64,000 nt of DNA from NCBI RefSeq assembly GCF_000971765.1, contig NZ_CP010907.1, positions 866,001 to 930,000 of the forward strand. Reading direction: 5' to 3'. The position numbers and the translations under genes were made by a program. The DNA comes from Candidatus Pantoea carbekii (GTDB taxonomy: Bacteria > Pseudomonadota > Gammaproteobacteria > Enterobacterales > Enterobacteriaceae). How positions within the stretch are numbered: position 1 is the first letter of the stretch; the number at the start of each line of letters is the position of its first letter. This document shows, one piece after another, positions 12,140 to 26,228 of the stretch. Below the pieces are notes generated by a model, which searched no databases, was not told the origin of the DNA, and saw only the letters and a program-made list of their open reading frames with translations.

Positions 12140-12655
12140 CTAAAAGGGTATATCATCGTCAAAATGCATTAAGGGTTCGTTGTGTACAACACCACTTTCT
12201 TGTGAATGTTGCTGAGTAGTTTGGCTGCTCTTCTTATTCTGTAATGTTTCAAGTTTATTATTATAATCGTCTACTTTTGTTAGACCATTAATATTAATAC
12301 TTGACTGACGAGTACCTAACATTTGCATAGTACCATTTATGTTGACAACTATTTCGGTAGAATAGCGATCTTGACCATTTTGATCCTGCCATTTACGCGT
12401 ACGTAATTGTCCTTCAATATAAACTTGAGATCCTTTGCGTAAATACTCGCTAGCAATTTCTGCCAACTTGCCAAATAGTACAACACGATGCCATTCTGTA
12501 ATTTCTCTGTTTTCCCCAGTTTGTTTATCGCGCCAATTTTCTGATGTAGCTAAGGTAATATTAGCTACCGCACTTCCATTGGGCATATAACGTACTTCTG
12601 GATCTTGACCTAAATTTCCTACAAGAATTACTTTATTTATACCACGATTAGCCAT
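12140..12655 (-). CDS. ssb: Single-stranded DNA-binding protein SSB
   Basis: SSB coats single-stranded DNA and recruits replication and repair enzymes. The 171-residue protein (E. coli 178) has the OB-fold from about 1-112, starting [19 protein letters not shown] and including the [13 protein letters not shown] strand. A shortened Gln/Ser-rich linker follows, then the conserved acidic tip MHFDDDIPF that binds partner proteins. It is divergent from uvrA, as in E. coli, with a 267-bp shared upstream region. No LexA box of the CTG-N10-CAG type is visible there. Confidence 0.98.
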   Translation of the reverse strand: MANRGINKVILVGNLGQDPEVRYMPNGSAVANITLATSENWRDKQTGENREITEWHRVVLFGKLAEIASEYLRKGSQVYIEGQLRTRKWQDQNGQDRYSTEIVVNINGTMQMLGTRQSSININGLTKVDDYNNKLETLQNKKSSQTTQQHSQESGVVHNEPLMHFDDDIPF

Positions 12656-12922
12656 ATCACTAACCCCCTATAAATTATAGAATAATTAATTACTAATTCT
12701 AAAAAAATTTTCAATTTAAAATAGTGAGATAATATTAAGTCATACTTAATTAAAGTCAATTTTAAAAAAAATGATCTAAATATAATTTTTTTGGTACAAA
12801 ATAGCAAATATAAAATACTATTATAGATATTTATATCAATTTATGATAAACTTGAATCAGCTATGTTTATGTTTTTGTATCAATCAAAAATACTTTTAAT
12901 GAAGTTTAATTCGGAAAAGTGA

Positions 12923-15760
12923 ATGGATAAGATTGAGGTCCGTGGTGCACGTACCCACAATTTAAAAAATATTAGTTTAAGCATTCCTCGTAACAAACTC
13001 GTTATGGTAACTGGTCTATCAGGTTCTGGTAAATCTTCTTTGGTATTTGATACATTATATGCAGAAGGCCAACGTCGCTATATTGAATCACTTTCAGTAT
13101 ACGCGCGTCAATTTTTTTGTTCAATGGATAAACCGGATGTCGACCATATTCAAGGTTTATCGCCTGCTATTGCTATTGAACAGAAATTCAATTCCCATAA
13201 TCCGCGTTCAACTGTTGGTACGATTACTGAAATCTATGATCATTTGCGCTTGTTATTTTCTCGCATTGGCGAAGTTCGTTGTCCAGAGCATAATATCGTA
13301 CTTGTAGCCCAAACTGTTAGTCAAATGGTTGATCAAGTATTAACACAGAAGGCAGGACGTCGTTTAATGCTGTTAGCTCCTATAGCTACAGCACGAAACG
13401 CAGAACACATCAATATTTTAGAATATTTAGCTATTCAGGGTTACATACGTATACGTATAGACGGTAAATTATATGATCTGTCAGATGCTCCTGCTGCATT
13501 AAAACACAGAAAAAAACATATATTAGAAGTAGTTGTAGACCGGTTTTATGTGCGTAAAAACATCAGTATACGGTTAGCTGAATCTTTTGAAACAACATTA
13601 CAATTAAGTCGCGGAATTGCCATAGTAGCTGACATGGATGATGTTAATCAAAAAGAGCTATTTTTTTCTTCTACTTTTTCTTGTCCACTATGTGGTTATA
13701 GTATGTGCGCACTAGAACCACGAATGTTCTCCTTTAATAATCCATTAGGCGCGTGTTCTGTATGTGAAGGGCTTGGTGTACAGCAGTATTTTGATCCTAA
13801 ACGTGTCGTATTAAATCCACAATTATCATTGGCAGATGGAGCAGTGCAAGGTTGGGGTCCCCAAAATTTATATTATTTCCAAATATTGCTCTCATTATCG
13901 GAATACCTAAATTTTGATATTGAAACACCATATAGTAGTTTGAATGAAAAAATACGTACCATAATTTTATATGGTTCAGGTAAAGACAATATTCCATTCA
14001 AATATATAAATGATCGCGGTGATAGTTGTATACAATATCATCCTTTTGAAGGTGTACTTAACAATATAGAACGTCGTTATAAAAAAACAGAATCTCATAT
14101 AGTACGGGAAGAACTAGCAAAATTTATTAATAGCCGTCATTGCACAAGTTGTTCAGGAACTCGTTTACGTTTAGAAGCACGTCACGTTTTCATAGAAAAT
14201 ATTAATTTGCCTACTATCTTAGAAATGAGCGTTGCGAATGTCATAAATTTCTTTTATAACTTACCGTTAAGCGGACAACGTGCCATCATTGCTGAAAGCA
14301 TAATAAAAGAGATTAACTATCGTTTAAGATTTCTAGTAAATGTAGGTCTTGAATATTTATCAATGTCTCGTCGCGCAGAAACGTTATCAGGAGGAGAAGC
14401 ACAGCGTATTCGTTTAGCAAGCCAAATTGGTTCGGGCTTAGTAGGTGTAATGTATATTCTAGATGAGCCTTCTATTGGTCTTCATCAACGCGACAATAAC
14501 CGTTTGTTAAATACGTTAATTTACTTACGTGATCTTGGCAATACGGTAATTGTAGTCGAACACGATGAAGATGCAATTCGTGCAGCTGATCATATTATCG
14601 ATATTGGTCCAGCTGCCGGTAGACATGGCGGTTATGTAGTGGCAGAAGGTAATATAGAAGTTATTAAAAATCAAGCAAAATCGCTTACTGGGCAATATTT
14701 AAGTGGAAAACGTAAAATTATTGTACCGAAAAATCGTGTGCAACCTAATGTATCAAAAATGCTTATACTTACTGGAGCATCTGGAAATAATCTTAAAAAT
14801 ATTACATTAGTGATACCAGTAGGACTGTTTACTTGCATCACTGGTGTATCTGGGTCTGGTAAATCAACCCTTATTAATGACACGTTATTGCCCGTAGTAA
14901 AGTCAAAATTAAGCGGTATGACTATAGCTCAATCTCCTAAACCGTACCGTAAGATTACTGGATTAGAGCATTTTGATAAGGTAATAGATATCGATCAAAG
15001 TGCTATTGGTCGTACATCCCGTTCTAATCCAGCAACTTATACTGGTATTTTTATGCCGATTCGTGAATTATTTGCTAATGTGTCAGAATCTCGTTTGCGA
15101 GGTTATAAGGCGAGTCGTTTTAGCTTTAATATTCGTGGTGGACGTTGTGAAGCTTGTCGTGGTGACGGTGTTATTAAAGTTGAGATGCATTTTCTACCCA
15201 ATATTTATGTATCATGTGACGAATGTGGAGGAAAACGCTATAATCGTGAAACTCTACAAATTCAATATAAAGGTAAAAATATTTATGAAGTATTAGAGAT
15301 GACTATTGAAGATGCTTTTTATTTTTTTGATGCTATACCTATATTATCGCGTAAATTAAAAACCATGATAAATGTTGGTTTATCCTATATTTGTTTAGGT
15401 CAGTCTGCTACTACACTTTCTGGAGGAGAAGCGCAACGTGTAAAATTAGCACGAGAACTGTCGAAGTGTAGTACTGGTAAAACACTGTATATTTTCGATG
15501 AACCAACTACAGGTCTACACTTTGCTGATATTCAAAAATTACTAGAAGTATTATGCCAATTACGTACCAAAGGTAATACAATTATTGTTATTGAACATCA
15601 TCTCGATGTCATAAAAACTGCTGATTGGATTATTGATTTAGGTCCAGAAGGTGGACAAAAAGGCGGAGAAATATTAGTACAAGGAACACCAGAGATTGTA
15701 GCTAAATGTAAGAAATCGCATACTGCGAGGTTTCTTAAATCTATTTTAAAAAATTTTTGA
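12923..15760 (+). CDS. uvrA: Excinuclease ABC subunit A
   Basis: UvrA is the damage-sensing ATPase of nucleotide excision repair and loads UvrB. Its 945 residues are normal length (E. coli 940). Two ABC ATPase halves are intact: Walker [10 protein letters not shown] near residue 35 and GVSGSGKST near 645, with ABC signatures [16 protein letters not shown] and [16 protein letters not shown]. Zinc modules are seen at [13 protein letters not shown] and at [17 protein letters not shown] followed by [11 protein letters not shown]. It starts at ATG 12923 after a GGAAAAG site. uvrB and uvrC are not in this window. The ssb/uvrA pair sits between queF and relA, unlike E. coli where it is far away. Confidence 0.98.
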   Translation: MDKIEVRGARTHNLKNISLSIPRNKLVMVTGLSGSGKSSLVFDTLYAEGQRRYIESLSVYARQFFCSMDKPDVDHIQGLSPAIAIEQKFNSHNPRSTVGTITEIYDHLRLLFSRIGEVRCPEHNIVLVAQTVSQMVDQVLTQKAGRRLMLLAPIATARNAEHINILEYLAIQGYIRIRIDGKLYDLSDAPAALKHRKKHILEVVVDRFYVRKNISIRLAESFETTLQLSRGIAIVADMDDVNQKELFFSSTFSCPLCGYSMCALEPRMFSFNNPLGACSVCEGLGVQQYFDPKRVVLNPQLSLADGAVQGWGPQNLYYFQILLSLSEYLNFDIETPYSSLNEKIRTIILYGSGKDNIPFKYINDRGDSCIQYHPFEGVLNNIERRYKKTESHIVREELAKFINSRHCTSCSGTRLRLEARHVFIENINLPTILEMSVANVINFFYNLPLSGQRAIIAESIIKEINYRLRFLVNVGLEYLSMSRRAETLSGGEAQRIRLASQIGSGLVGVMYILDEPSIGLHQRDNNRLLNTLIYLRDLGNTVIVVEHDEDAIRAADHIIDIGPAAGRHGGYVVAEGNIEVIKNQAKSLTGQYLSGKRKIIVPKNRVQPNVSKMLILTGASGNNLKNITLVIPVGLFTCITGVSGSGKSTLINDTLLPVVKSKLSGMTIAQSPKPYRKITGLEHFDKVIDIDQSAIGRTSRSNPATYTGIFMPIRELFANVSESRLRGYKASRFSFNIRGGRCEACRGDGVIKVEMHFLPNIYVSCDECGGKRYNRETLQIQYKGKNIYEVLEMTIEDAFYFFDAIPILSRKLKTMINVGLSYICLGQSATTLSGGEAQRVKLARELSKCSTGKTLYIFDEPTTGLHFADIQKLLEVLCQLRTKGNTIIVIEHHLDVIKTADWIIDLGPEGGQKGGEILVQGTPEIVAKCKKSHTARFLKSILKNF

Positions 15761-16675
15761 CTATCATTTATAATAACGAATAAATTTTATTTAGCTAATA
15801 TATATTGAAAATATATCCTAATCAGATTAGGTAAAAAATTTAAAACATATAATGCATGTGTATAGTTATTATAACATCACAAAAAATATAAAATATTCAC
15901 TAACTCGAATGACTTTATAGGTTCATAAATAATAACTTTAATAGATAATGCTAAAAAATAAGTTTTTTAGTCTATAGTAGAGTATTTTATCTAAAAATAT
16001 GCACAGTTAATAAAGATCATAAAAAAGTTTAATTTATCATTCATAACAAAATAACTAATTTAATCACGAAATTTATATTTATGCTTTTATTTAAATTATA
16101 TATTGCACTCATGCATAAATATTTGATCAAAAATGCAGATATGTTCTTAAATTAAAATAATTAATATTATATATTCAACTAAATAGTTGCTTCAATAAAA
16201 AAAGTAGGTATCTAAATTTTAATTTTTTATAAATACTATCATATAAATCAAATGATTAATTCAATACTGTCATCTAATAATTGATTATATGCAATTTAAT
16301 GAAAGATTAACAATAAAATGACTTGAATTTAGATTAGAATAATTTTAAAAATATTTTCTTGTCTTTCTAGAATTTAGAATAAAAAAATTTCCACTCAAGA
16401 GAATTGTAAATATTGAATTAATTAAAACTACTGCCTATTTTTTATTTTAAAACTAAAATTTCTTTATAATGCATGAATCTATAGATCCCTGACAACCTAA
16501 GAGTAGTGAGTTATAATAACTAAAATACTATCAATAAGGGTTGATATAGAGAGCTTATTTTCTAGTAGAACTAATTGTAGTCATGCTAGATATATTCTTA
16601 ACATCTAACCCATCCTAAGTCGTTATTATATATAAATATATAGGTGATGTACACATCGTACCGACGGGAGAGGGT
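15761..16675. other. Gene-free spacer upstream of relA
   Basis: No gene is visible. E. coli has barA and rlmD on this side of relA, and I could not find the conserved RlmD C-terminus. A small 6-bp palindrome at 15818-15832 lacks a T-run. The last 60 bp contain the relA ribosome-binding site (CGGGAGAGGG just before 16676). Confidence 0.5.
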
Positions 16676-18640
16676 ATGGTTGCAATTAGAGGTGCGCATC
16701 TAAAACAGGCCGAGGCTTTTGCTTTCGACCACTGGATTGCTAGCTTAAAGATTAATAATCTAGAATTTTGCCAACGGTTAGCTCACGTATGGCGTTACTG
16801 CAAAACTAAAACATTTAATCATTCTGAAAAATGTTTATTGTTATTACGCGGTATTGAAATAGTAGAAATTCTTAACATAGTTGGTCTGGATATTGATAGT
16901 CTATGTGTAGGATTATTATTCCCATTAGCTGATGCACAAATAATAAGAGAAAAAGAGCTAGAAAAGATTTTTGGTAAAAATATTGTATTATTAGTACATG
17001 GTGTACGTAATATGGAGGCAGTCAGTAAGCTAAAAACCATTCGTTATGACTTTATAGTACCTGAGCAAATAGATCATATTCAACGTATTTTATTGGCAAT
17101 GGTGCAGGATTTACGTTGTGTAGTTATTAAATTAGCTGAACGTATTGTGCACTTACGTGAAATGAGAAATGCATCAGAAAAAGAACGTCTATTAGCTGCT
17201 AAAGAAAGCAAGAATATTTATGCTCCTCTTGCTAACCGTCTTGGCATTGATCAACTCAAATGGGAGTTGGAAGATTATTCTTTTCGTTATCTTCATCCTG
17301 ATGAATATAAGTATATTGCCAAACTACTTCACGAGCGCCGCATTGATCGTGACAAATATATCAAAAGATTTGTTGATACTTTAAAAATAGAGATGCGTAA
17401 AGAGGGTGTATGTGCAGAAATATATGGTCGTGCTAAACATATTTACAGCATATGGCGTAAAATGCAAAAGAAATCATTGACTTTCGATGAATTATTTGAT
17501 GTACGTGCAGTTCGTATTGTAGCTGAATGTCTGAAAGACTGTTATGGTGCACTTGGTACCGTGCATGCATTATATCCTCATTTACCGAGTGAGTTTGATG
17601 ACTATGTTACTAACCCAAAGCCAAATGGTTATCAATCCATTCATACTGTAATATTAGGACCAGAAAATAAAACGTTAGAGATCCAACTTCGTACACGAAA
17701 GATGCATGAAAATGCTGAAATGGGTTTTGCTGCACACTGGAAATATAAAGAAAATTTACAGTTGAGTAATATACGCAATATCAGAGAACCTGAAGGGCAT
17801 ATTGCTTGGTTACGTAAATTAATTACTTGTCAACAGGAAATATCAACCTCTAACAAAATATCGGATCAGACGGATTATCAAATATTGAAAAATCGTATTT
17901 ATTTTATGATGCCAAAAGGCAATACAAAAGAATTGGCAACCCTCTCAAATATAATTGATATTACGTATTGCATTGATAGCGGCGATATTAAGAATCGTGG
18001 CATTGTCAGTAAAATTAACAGTAGTATAATTGCTTTTTCTGATCAGCTTAAAATGACAAATTACATTAAAATTATTTCTCAGAAAAAAATACATTCCACG
18101 TACGATGTGTGTAATGCTAGCTTAACATATTTAATTAATTATAAAAATCACTTAAAAATTCGAACATGGTTTCGTAAGCAAAACCGTGGAAAAAATGTTA
18201 CTCTCGGTTTTAATATCATTTATAATCAATCACATAGAGAAAATATTTACTCACGTGAAGTAAAGAAACTTTTAGTTTTTTTTTATAATCATTATGCAGA
18301 CAATGAGTTGCTAGGTATCATCTACTATCTTGACTTGCGTTTGCATCGAATGGTACATTGTTTACAATTACAGTTTGATTATTCAAACATTATTAAAAAA
18401 AATGAAAACGAAAAAACATTGCGTCAAGTAATGCAGAGATCATGCTTTTTATCGATGTTATCTAAGAACAATAATTACATTATAGTACAGGGATCTAATA
18501 ATTTTTTAAATCATATTGCACCTTACTGCCAACTGACACTTAACGATGATATAGCAGGTTTTATTACCCGAAAAAACTGTATTTCTATTTATTATATTAA
18601 TTGTAACAAATTGATTCGATTAATTAAAAAAAAGAGCTGA
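16676..18640 (+). CDS. relA: (p)ppGpp synthetase RelA, C-terminally truncated (no ACT domain)
   Basis: RelA makes (p)ppGpp when uncharged tRNA stalls ribosomes. The protein has 654 residues against 744 in E. coli. The N-terminal pseudo-hydrolase region has FPLADA instead of the HDxxED motif, which marks RelA rather than SpoT. The synthetase domain (about 200-380) looks intact: YGRAKHIYSIWRKM, FDELFDVRAVRI, EFDDYVTNPKPNGYQSIHTV and EIQLRTRKMHENAEMG. The TGS domain (about 400-465) is divergent and lacks the tRNA-contacting histidine (ITYCIDS replaces the AYHIHS region). The zinc-finger-like region reads HIAPYC where E. coli has HIARCC, and a further His is replaced by Tyr. The ACT/RRM domain is absent. 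Ribosome sensing is therefore probably weakened; an active synthetase is inferred, not shown. Confidence 0.93.
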   Translation: MVAIRGAHLKQAEAFAFDHWIASLKINNLEFCQRLAHVWRYCKTKTFNHSEKCLLLLRGIEIVEILNIVGLDIDSLCVGLLFPLADAQIIREKELEKIFGKNIVLLVHGVRNMEAVSKLKTIRYDFIVPEQIDHIQRILLAMVQDLRCVVIKLAERIVHLREMRNASEKERLLAAKESKNIYAPLANRLGIDQLKWELEDYSFRYLHPDEYKYIAKLLHERRIDRDKYIKRFVDTLKIEMRKEGVCAEIYGRAKHIYSIWRKMQKKSLTFDELFDVRAVRIVAECLKDCYGALGTVHALYPHLPSEFDDYVTNPKPNGYQSIHTVILGPENKTLEIQLRTRKMHENAEMGFAAHWKYKENLQLSNIRNIREPEGHIAWLRKLITCQQEISTSNKISDQTDYQILKNRIYFMMPKGNTKELATLSNIIDITYCIDSGDIKNRGIVSKINSSIIAFSDQLKMTNYIKIISQKKIHSTYDVCNASLTYLINYKNHLKIRTWFRKQNRGKNVTLGFNIIYNQSHRENIYSREVKKLLVFFYNHYADNELLGIIYYLDLRLHRMVHCLQLQFDYSNIIKKNENEKTLRQVMQRSCFLSMLSKNNNYIIVQGSNNFLNHIAPYCQLTLNDDIAGFITRKNCISIYYINCNKLIRLIKKKS

Positions 18641-21165
<2,525 letters not shown>

Positions 21166-21260
21166 GAATAGCAAATATTATACATTATTATTTCATACAT
21201 ATAAATGTAAATTCATACTCACTTTTAGCTTAAGGTCAAAACTTGTTTAAGGAAAATAAA

Positions 21261-22565
21261 ATGTCAAAGATTGTAAAAACCATTGGTCGAGAGATCATTG
21301 ACTCCCGTGGGAATCCCACAGTAGAAGCAGAAGTGCATCTAAAAGGTGGTTTCATTGGTTTGGCTTCTGTTCCTTCTGGTTCGTCTACTGGTTCTAAAGA
21401 AGCAGTAGAATTACGTGATGGTGATAATTCTCGTTTTTTAGGTAAAGGGGTAACTAAAGCGGTTTCTGCTATAAATAATATAATAGCTAACACAATAAAG
21501 GGTAAGGATAGTAAAGAACAAGCTAATATTGATCAACTTATGATTGATGCAGATGGTACTAACAATAAATCTAATTTAGGTGCAAATGCCATTTTAGCTG
21601 TTTCTTTAGCATGCGCTAAAGCTGCTGCGGCTTCTAAGAAGTTAGCACTTTATGCTCATATTGCTGAATTAAATAATACCCCGGGGCAATATTCTATGCC
21701 TTTACCTATGATGAACATTATCAATGGTGGTGTACATGCTAATAACAATATAGACTTTCAGGAATTTATGATTCAGCCAGTTGGAGCAAAAAATCTCAAA
21801 GAGGCTATTCGTATGGGAACTGAAATTTTCCATCATCTTGGTAACATATTAAAAGAAAAAGGAATGAATACTGCAGTCGGTGATGAAGGCGGCTATGCGC
21901 CTAATTTAAGCTCAAACGTCGAAGCATTGTTAGTAATTATTCAAGCTGTTAAAGTAGCAGGTTACGAATTAGGTAAAGATATCACTTTAGCAATAGACTG
22001 TGCAGCATCTGAATTATATAAAAATGGTCAGTATGTCTTAACAGCAGGTCAAGATCGCAAAAAAGCATTTACTTCTAAAGAGTTTACTCACTTCTTAGAA
22101 GATTGGACTAAACAATATCCCATTATTTCTATTGAAGACGGTTTACATGAATCTGATTGGATAGGTTTTAGTTATCAGACCAAAGTGTTGGGTGATAAAA
22201 TTCAATTAGTAGGTGATGATCTCTTTGTAACTAATACTACACTTCTAAAAAAAGGTATTGAAAAAGGTGTTGCTAATTCTATACTTATCAAATTAAATCA
22301 AATTGGTTCTTTAACTGAAACTTTAGCTGCAATAAAAATGGCAAAAGATTCAGGTTATACTACAGTGATTTCTCATCGTTCAGGTGAAACTGAAGATTTC
22401 AGCATTGCTGATTTAGCCGTAGGTACCTGTGCTGGTCAAATAAAAACCGGTTCTTTGAGCCGATCCGATCGCGTTGCTAAGTACAATCAGTTGATACGTA
22501 TTGAAGAAGTATTAATGAATAAAGCACCATTTTATGGTTTAAAAGAAGTAAAAGGTCAGGTTTAA
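21261..22565 (+). CDS. eno: Enolase
   Basis: Enolase converts 2-phosphoglycerate to phosphoenolpyruvate and in E. coli also scaffolds the RNA degradosome. I place the start at ATG 21261 ([17 protein letters not shown]), which matches the E. coli N-terminus and has AAGGA about 9 bases upstream. The upstream ATG at 21243 would add six residues not found in the family. This gives 434 residues (E. coli 432). Visible motifs are [11 protein letters not shown], the catalytic Glu in [11 protein letters not shown], the Mg ligands in SIEDGL and [11 protein letters not shown], and SHRSGETED. It follows pyrG as in E. coli. Confidence 0.98.
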   Translation: MSKIVKTIGREIIDSRGNPTVEAEVHLKGGFIGLASVPSGSSTGSKEAVELRDGDNSRFLGKGVTKAVSAINNIIANTIKGKDSKEQANIDQLMIDADGTNNKSNLGANAILAVSLACAKAAAASKKLALYAHIAELNNTPGQYSMPLPMMNIINGGVHANNNIDFQEFMIQPVGAKNLKEAIRMGTEIFHHLGNILKEKGMNTAVGDEGGYAPNLSSNVEALLVIIQAVKVAGYELGKDITLAIDCAASELYKNGQYVLTAGQDRKKAFTSKEFTHFLEDWTKQYPIISIEDGLHESDWIGFSYQTKVLGDKIQLVGDDLFVTNTTLLKKGIEKGVANSILIKLNQIGSLTETLAAIKMAKDSGYTTVISHRSGETEDFSIADLAVGTCAGQIKTGSLSRSDRVAKYNQLIRIEEVLMNKAPFYGLKEVKGQV

Positions 22566-22659
22566 TTGAGTAGCTGATTAGAAATCGTTTGCTTTGCTAA
22601 ACATCTATTATTAATTAGAATGATAACTTTATATTTTATTTCATTTTTTGTGAGTCAAT

Positions 22660-23331
22660 ATGTTCTATCCTATTAACGAAATATTCCAGACTTTACAAGG
22701 AGAGGGTTTTTACACTGGTGTTCCGTCATTATTTATTCGTTTACAAGGATGCCCAATATGTTGTACCTGGTGTGATACAAAATATACTTGGAAAAAATTG
22801 ATTAATCGAAATAATTCATTAAATGCTATTTTATTAAAAAAAGTTAAAAACGATACTTGGAGTAATGCTGATTTAGTTACATTGATTGATACAATTCAGA
22901 AGAAAGGTTGGACGGCACGTCATGTAGTTATTACAGGTGGTGAACCAGCTATCTACGATTTATATCCTTTAACTCATGCTTTAGAAGGATTAGGCTTTCA
23001 TTGTCAGATTGAAACTAGTGGAACACATAAATTAAAATGTTCACATAATACATGGGTAACAGTTTCGCCTAAAGTAAATATGCATAACGGGTATCCAGTA
23101 TTAGATCAAACCTTACAGCGTGCAGATGAAATCAAATATCCAGTATTAAATGCTCAAGATCTTGAAGTATTAAAAAAGTTATTATTAAGATTAGGAGATA
23201 GTAAGAAACGTATTATAGCATTACAGCCGATCAGTCTGGATGAAACAGCAACTAAACTATGTATTAAAACTTGCATTGATCGTAACTGGCTGTTTTCAAT
23301 TCAAATGCATAAGTATATTAATATCAGTTAA
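22660..23331 (+). CDS. queE: 7-carboxy-7-deazaguanine synthase (radical SAM)
   Basis: QueE rearranges 6-carboxytetrahydropterin to 7-carboxy-7-deazaguanine in the preQ0 pathway. Its 223 residues equal the E. coli length. The radical-SAM CX3CX2C cluster reads GCPICCTWCDTKYTW, with an extra Cys between the first two ligands where E. coli has Gly. The SAM-binding VITGGEPAIYD motif is present, as are ETSGTHK and SPKVNM. It lies downstream of eno as in E. coli and is convergent with queD. Confidence 0.96.
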   Translation: MFYPINEIFQTLQGEGFYTGVPSLFIRLQGCPICCTWCDTKYTWKKLINRNNSLNAILLKKVKNDTWSNADLVTLIDTIQKKGWTARHVVITGGEPAIYDLYPLTHALEGLGFHCQIETSGTHKLKCSHNTWVTVSPKVNMHNGYPVLDQTLQRADEIKYPVLNAQDLEVLKKLLLRLGDSKKRIIALQPISLDETATKLCIKTCIDRNWLFSIQMHKYINIS

Positions 23332-23768
23332 TTGAAAATTAATTGAACAATGTTTATATAATGTAGGTGTTTTTTTTATTATTAATGATATTAATGTGTT
23401 TTTTATAAGATTACTTATCTTAAAAGTTACTATTATCCACATAAGTAGAATAGTGATTTCTCATCATAATATATTGTATTAGATAAGCTATCTACTATTG
23501 TAAATATCGCAATGATCAACAGTATAGTAAGATCATTCTTTATCTTAAGTAGATCAAATAAATAATAGGTGTAAAAATTATCTAGCAGCCTACTTAATAT
23601 TATATTTAATAATGATTGAGCAGTTATAAAAGGATTACATGTTTTAGACTTCAGACTGCTATAATTTTAATTAATAGTGAATTAAATGGAATTTATATAC
23701 ATACCTAATTATAATAAATACGAAATATTAGTTAAAAACGATCAGGGCAAGTATAATGAACGCAATAG
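23332..23768. other. Spacer between convergent queE and queD
   Basis: No gene is visible. A run of eight T at about 23371 follows queE but has no clear preceding hairpin. Nothing else was recognised. Confidence 0.4.
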
Positions 23769-24128
23769 TTAACCACGATAAATGCACCCGGTTGTACATG
23801 TTTCTTTAATTATTACAGTACTTAATGATGGTAATGTTGGTTTGATTCTTTTCCAAATCCATTCAGCTAATACTTCACTAGTAGGATTTTCTAGGCCAGG
23901 AATATCGTTTAGATAATGATGATCAAGCAAATTATACACTGGTTTAAAAGCCATTTTTAATTCGCTAAAATCGATTACCCAACCGGCATGAATATCCAAT
24001 TCTGCTGTTATTTCTAAGCATACTCTAAAAGAATGGCCGTGTAGACGACTGCACTTATGTTCTTTAGCAACATAGGGTAAACGGTGAGCCGCTTCAAATT
24101 TAAATTCTTTAAATAGTGTAGTAGTCAT
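23769..24128 (-). CDS. queD: 6-carboxy-5,6,7,8-tetrahydropterin synthase
   Basis: QueD turns dihydroneopterin triphosphate into 6-carboxytetrahydropterin, the step before QueE. From ATG 24128 the protein is 119 residues (E. coli 121) and starts [18 protein letters not shown]. An upstream ATG at 24152 would add eight residues not seen in the family. The zinc histidines are in EAAHRL and RLHGHSF, the catalytic Cys in HKCSRLHGH, and [18 protein letters not shown] is nearly identical to E. coli. It is divergent from cysJ. Confidence 0.95.
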   Translation of the reverse strand: MTTTLFKEFKFEAAHRLPYVAKEHKCSRLHGHSFRVCLEITAELDIHAGWVIDFSELKMAFKPVYNLLDHHYLNDIPGLENPTSEVLAEWIWKRIKPTLPSLSTVIIKETCTTGCIYRG

Positions 24129-24413
24129 AGTAATTCTCAAATTTAACATCAAATCTAATTTTAGATCTAAGTTTATATTTCTATTATTAGTTAAATAACA
24201 TATTTAAAATCTTTATTGTAAACTAATATTTTTTTTAAACGCTAAATTATTAGTCAAAATTTTATTTATTTATTTTAGATATATAAATAACTGCTTAGTA
24301 ACTTTAGTTATTTATTATCCCTAAGCTTTATTTAATCATTAGAAGATATAATAGTAACGTAGTGACTATTCCTTATTTAGATCGTCTTTTATACTTCTGA
24401 TACCGGACATGCG

Positions 24414-26228
24414 ATGACTACTCAAGAAGATTTAGATTCATTGCTCTTATTTACACCTGAGCAACTTGAACATTTAAAAAAAATGAGTATGGATTTTAAT
24501 GCCACCCAGCTAACTTGGATTTCAGGATATTTTTTTGGTTTGGCCAATTTACAGACATCTACGATCGTTGCTAGTGTTCCAAAGTTACTTACACAGTCAT
24601 TAACCACTATTACATTAATTTCTGCCTCGCAAACTGGCAATGCTCGTCAATTAGCTCAACTATTATATAATGATCTTCGAGAAGCTAAATTAACAGTCAA
24701 CTTATCTAATGCCAGCGATTATAATTTTAAGCAAATTAATAAGGAAACATTTTTAGTAGTGATAACTTCTACTCACGGAGAAGGTGAACCACCTGATGAA
24801 GCATTAGGATTATATAAATTTCTCATGTCAAATAACGCCCCAAATTTTAAAAATACTGCTTTTGCAGTATTTGGTCTTGGTGATACTTCTTACGAATTTT
24901 TTAGTCAAATTGGTAAAGATTTTGATACTCGTTTTGCTGAATTAGGTGCTGAACGTTTGTTAGATCGGGTGGATGCGGATATAGAATATCATGAACAAGC
25001 TGTCGTTTGGCGCAAGCAGTTAACAGAAATTTTAAAAATGCGCATTTTATCAAATCCATCACCTAACAAAGGTATAAGAGGAGCAGACAATAGTATAAAC
25101 AAAATATACAGAAATGTATATAACAAAGAAAATCCATTTTCGACTAATATTTTAATTAATCAAAAAATTACAGGACGTTATTCTGATAGAGATGTGCGAC
25201 ATATTGAAATTAATCTAGGTAATTCGGACTTGTGTTATCAACCTGGCGATGCAGTGGGTATTTGGTATGAAAATGACATAGTTTTAGTACAGGAGATTAT
25301 GGAATTACTAGGACTACAATACGATGAGCTAGTTAATGTTGGAAATGAAACTTTATCATTAAATGATGCATTGAAAAAATACTTTGAATTAACTGTAAAT
25401 ACACCAAAAATAATTGAAAAATATGCCATTCTATCATCTAATGATATGTTGTTAAAATTAATTAATAATAAATTAAAATTAAAGAGTTACGCACAAAGTG
25501 TTCCAATAGTTGATATGATGCGTCAAGCACCAACTTTATTGAAATCTGAGCAGTTGCTTACTTTATTGCGTCGATTAACTCCGCGCCTTTATTCAATTTC
25601 ATCAGCTCAATCGGAAAATGAAACAGAAGTACACATTACTGTTAGTGTAGTTCGTTATAAAATTAATGAACGTGCACGAGGAGGTGGAGCATCTACTTTT
25701 TTAGCTGATCGTATAGCAGAAAATGATGTTATTCGAATTTTTATTGAAAGCAACCAAAATTTCCGATTACCAATTGATTTAAATACCCCAATTATTATGA
25801 TTGGTTCGGGGACTGGCATCGCTCCTTTTCGTGCTTTTATGCAGCAACGAATTAAAGATAAAGCGATAGGTAAAAATTGGTTATTTTTTGGCAATCCTCA
25901 CTTTACTGAGGACTTTCTTTATCAGCTAGAATGGCAAAAATATGTAAGAGATGGTCTGCTAACTAATATTGATTTAGCTTGGTCACGTGATCAGCTTGAA
26001 AAGGTGTATGTGCAAGATAAAATTCGGGAAAAAGGTGATGAAGTATGGCATTGGATTAAAGAAGGTGCACACCTCTATGTTTGTGGTAATGCTAAACATA
26101 TGGCTAAAGACGTTGAGCATATATTGCTAGAGATATTAGTTAAACATGGCGAAATGACGTTTGAAATGGCTCATATATTTTTAAATAAATTACGTACTGA
26201 TCGCCGTTATCAAAGAGATATTTACTAA
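24414..26228 (+). CDS. cysJ: Sulfite reductase flavoprotein alpha subunit
   Basis: CysJ passes electrons from NADPH through FAD and FMN to the CysI hemoprotein, reducing sulfite to sulfide. The 604 residues compare with 599 in E. coli. The flavodoxin domain (about 62-200) has [13 protein letters not shown] and [12 protein letters not shown]. The FAD domain has RLYSISSAQ and [13 protein letters not shown], and the NADPH-binding domain has [17 protein letters not shown]. It ends in the typical RRYQRDIY. The stop overlaps the cysI ATG (TAATG), so the two are coupled. The linker near residue 215-240 is slightly long. Confidence 0.98.
   Translation: MTTQEDLDSLLLFTPEQLEHLKKMSMDFNATQLTWISGYFFGLANLQTSTIVASVPKLLTQSLTTITLISASQTGNARQLAQLLYNDLREAKLTVNLSNASDYNFKQINKETFLVVITSTHGEGEPPDEALGLYKFLMSNNAPNFKNTAFAVFGLGDTSYEFFSQIGKDFDTRFAELGAERLLDRVDADIEYHEQAVVWRKQLTEILKMRILSNPSPNKGIRGADNSINKIYRNVYNKENPFSTNILINQKITGRYSDRDVRHIEINLGNSDLCYQPGDAVGIWYENDIVLVQEIMELLGLQYDELVNVGNETLSLNDALKKYFELTVNTPKIIEKYAILSSNDMLLKLINNKLKLKSYAQSVPIVDMMRQAPTLLKSEQLLTLLRRLTPRLYSISSAQSENETEVHITVSVVRYKINERARGGGASTFLADRIAENDVIRIFIESNQNFRLPIDLNTPIIMIGSGTGIAPFRAFMQQRIKDKAIGKNWLFFGNPHFTEDFLYQLEWQKYVRDGLLTNIDLAWSRDQLEKVYVQDKIREKGDEVWHWIKEGAHLYVCGNAKHMAKDVEHILLEILVKHGEMTFEMAHIFLNKLRTDRRYQRDIY

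Noticed and set aside
13047..15296. Several 66-98 codon ORFs overlapping uvrA in other frames
   Set aside because: They lie wholly inside uvrA, have no ribosome-binding sites or family resemblance, and are shadow frames.
15818..15832. CCTAAT/ATTAGG palindrome after uvrA
   Set aside because: A 6-bp stem followed by an A-run, not a T-run, so it is not a plausible terminator for uvrA.
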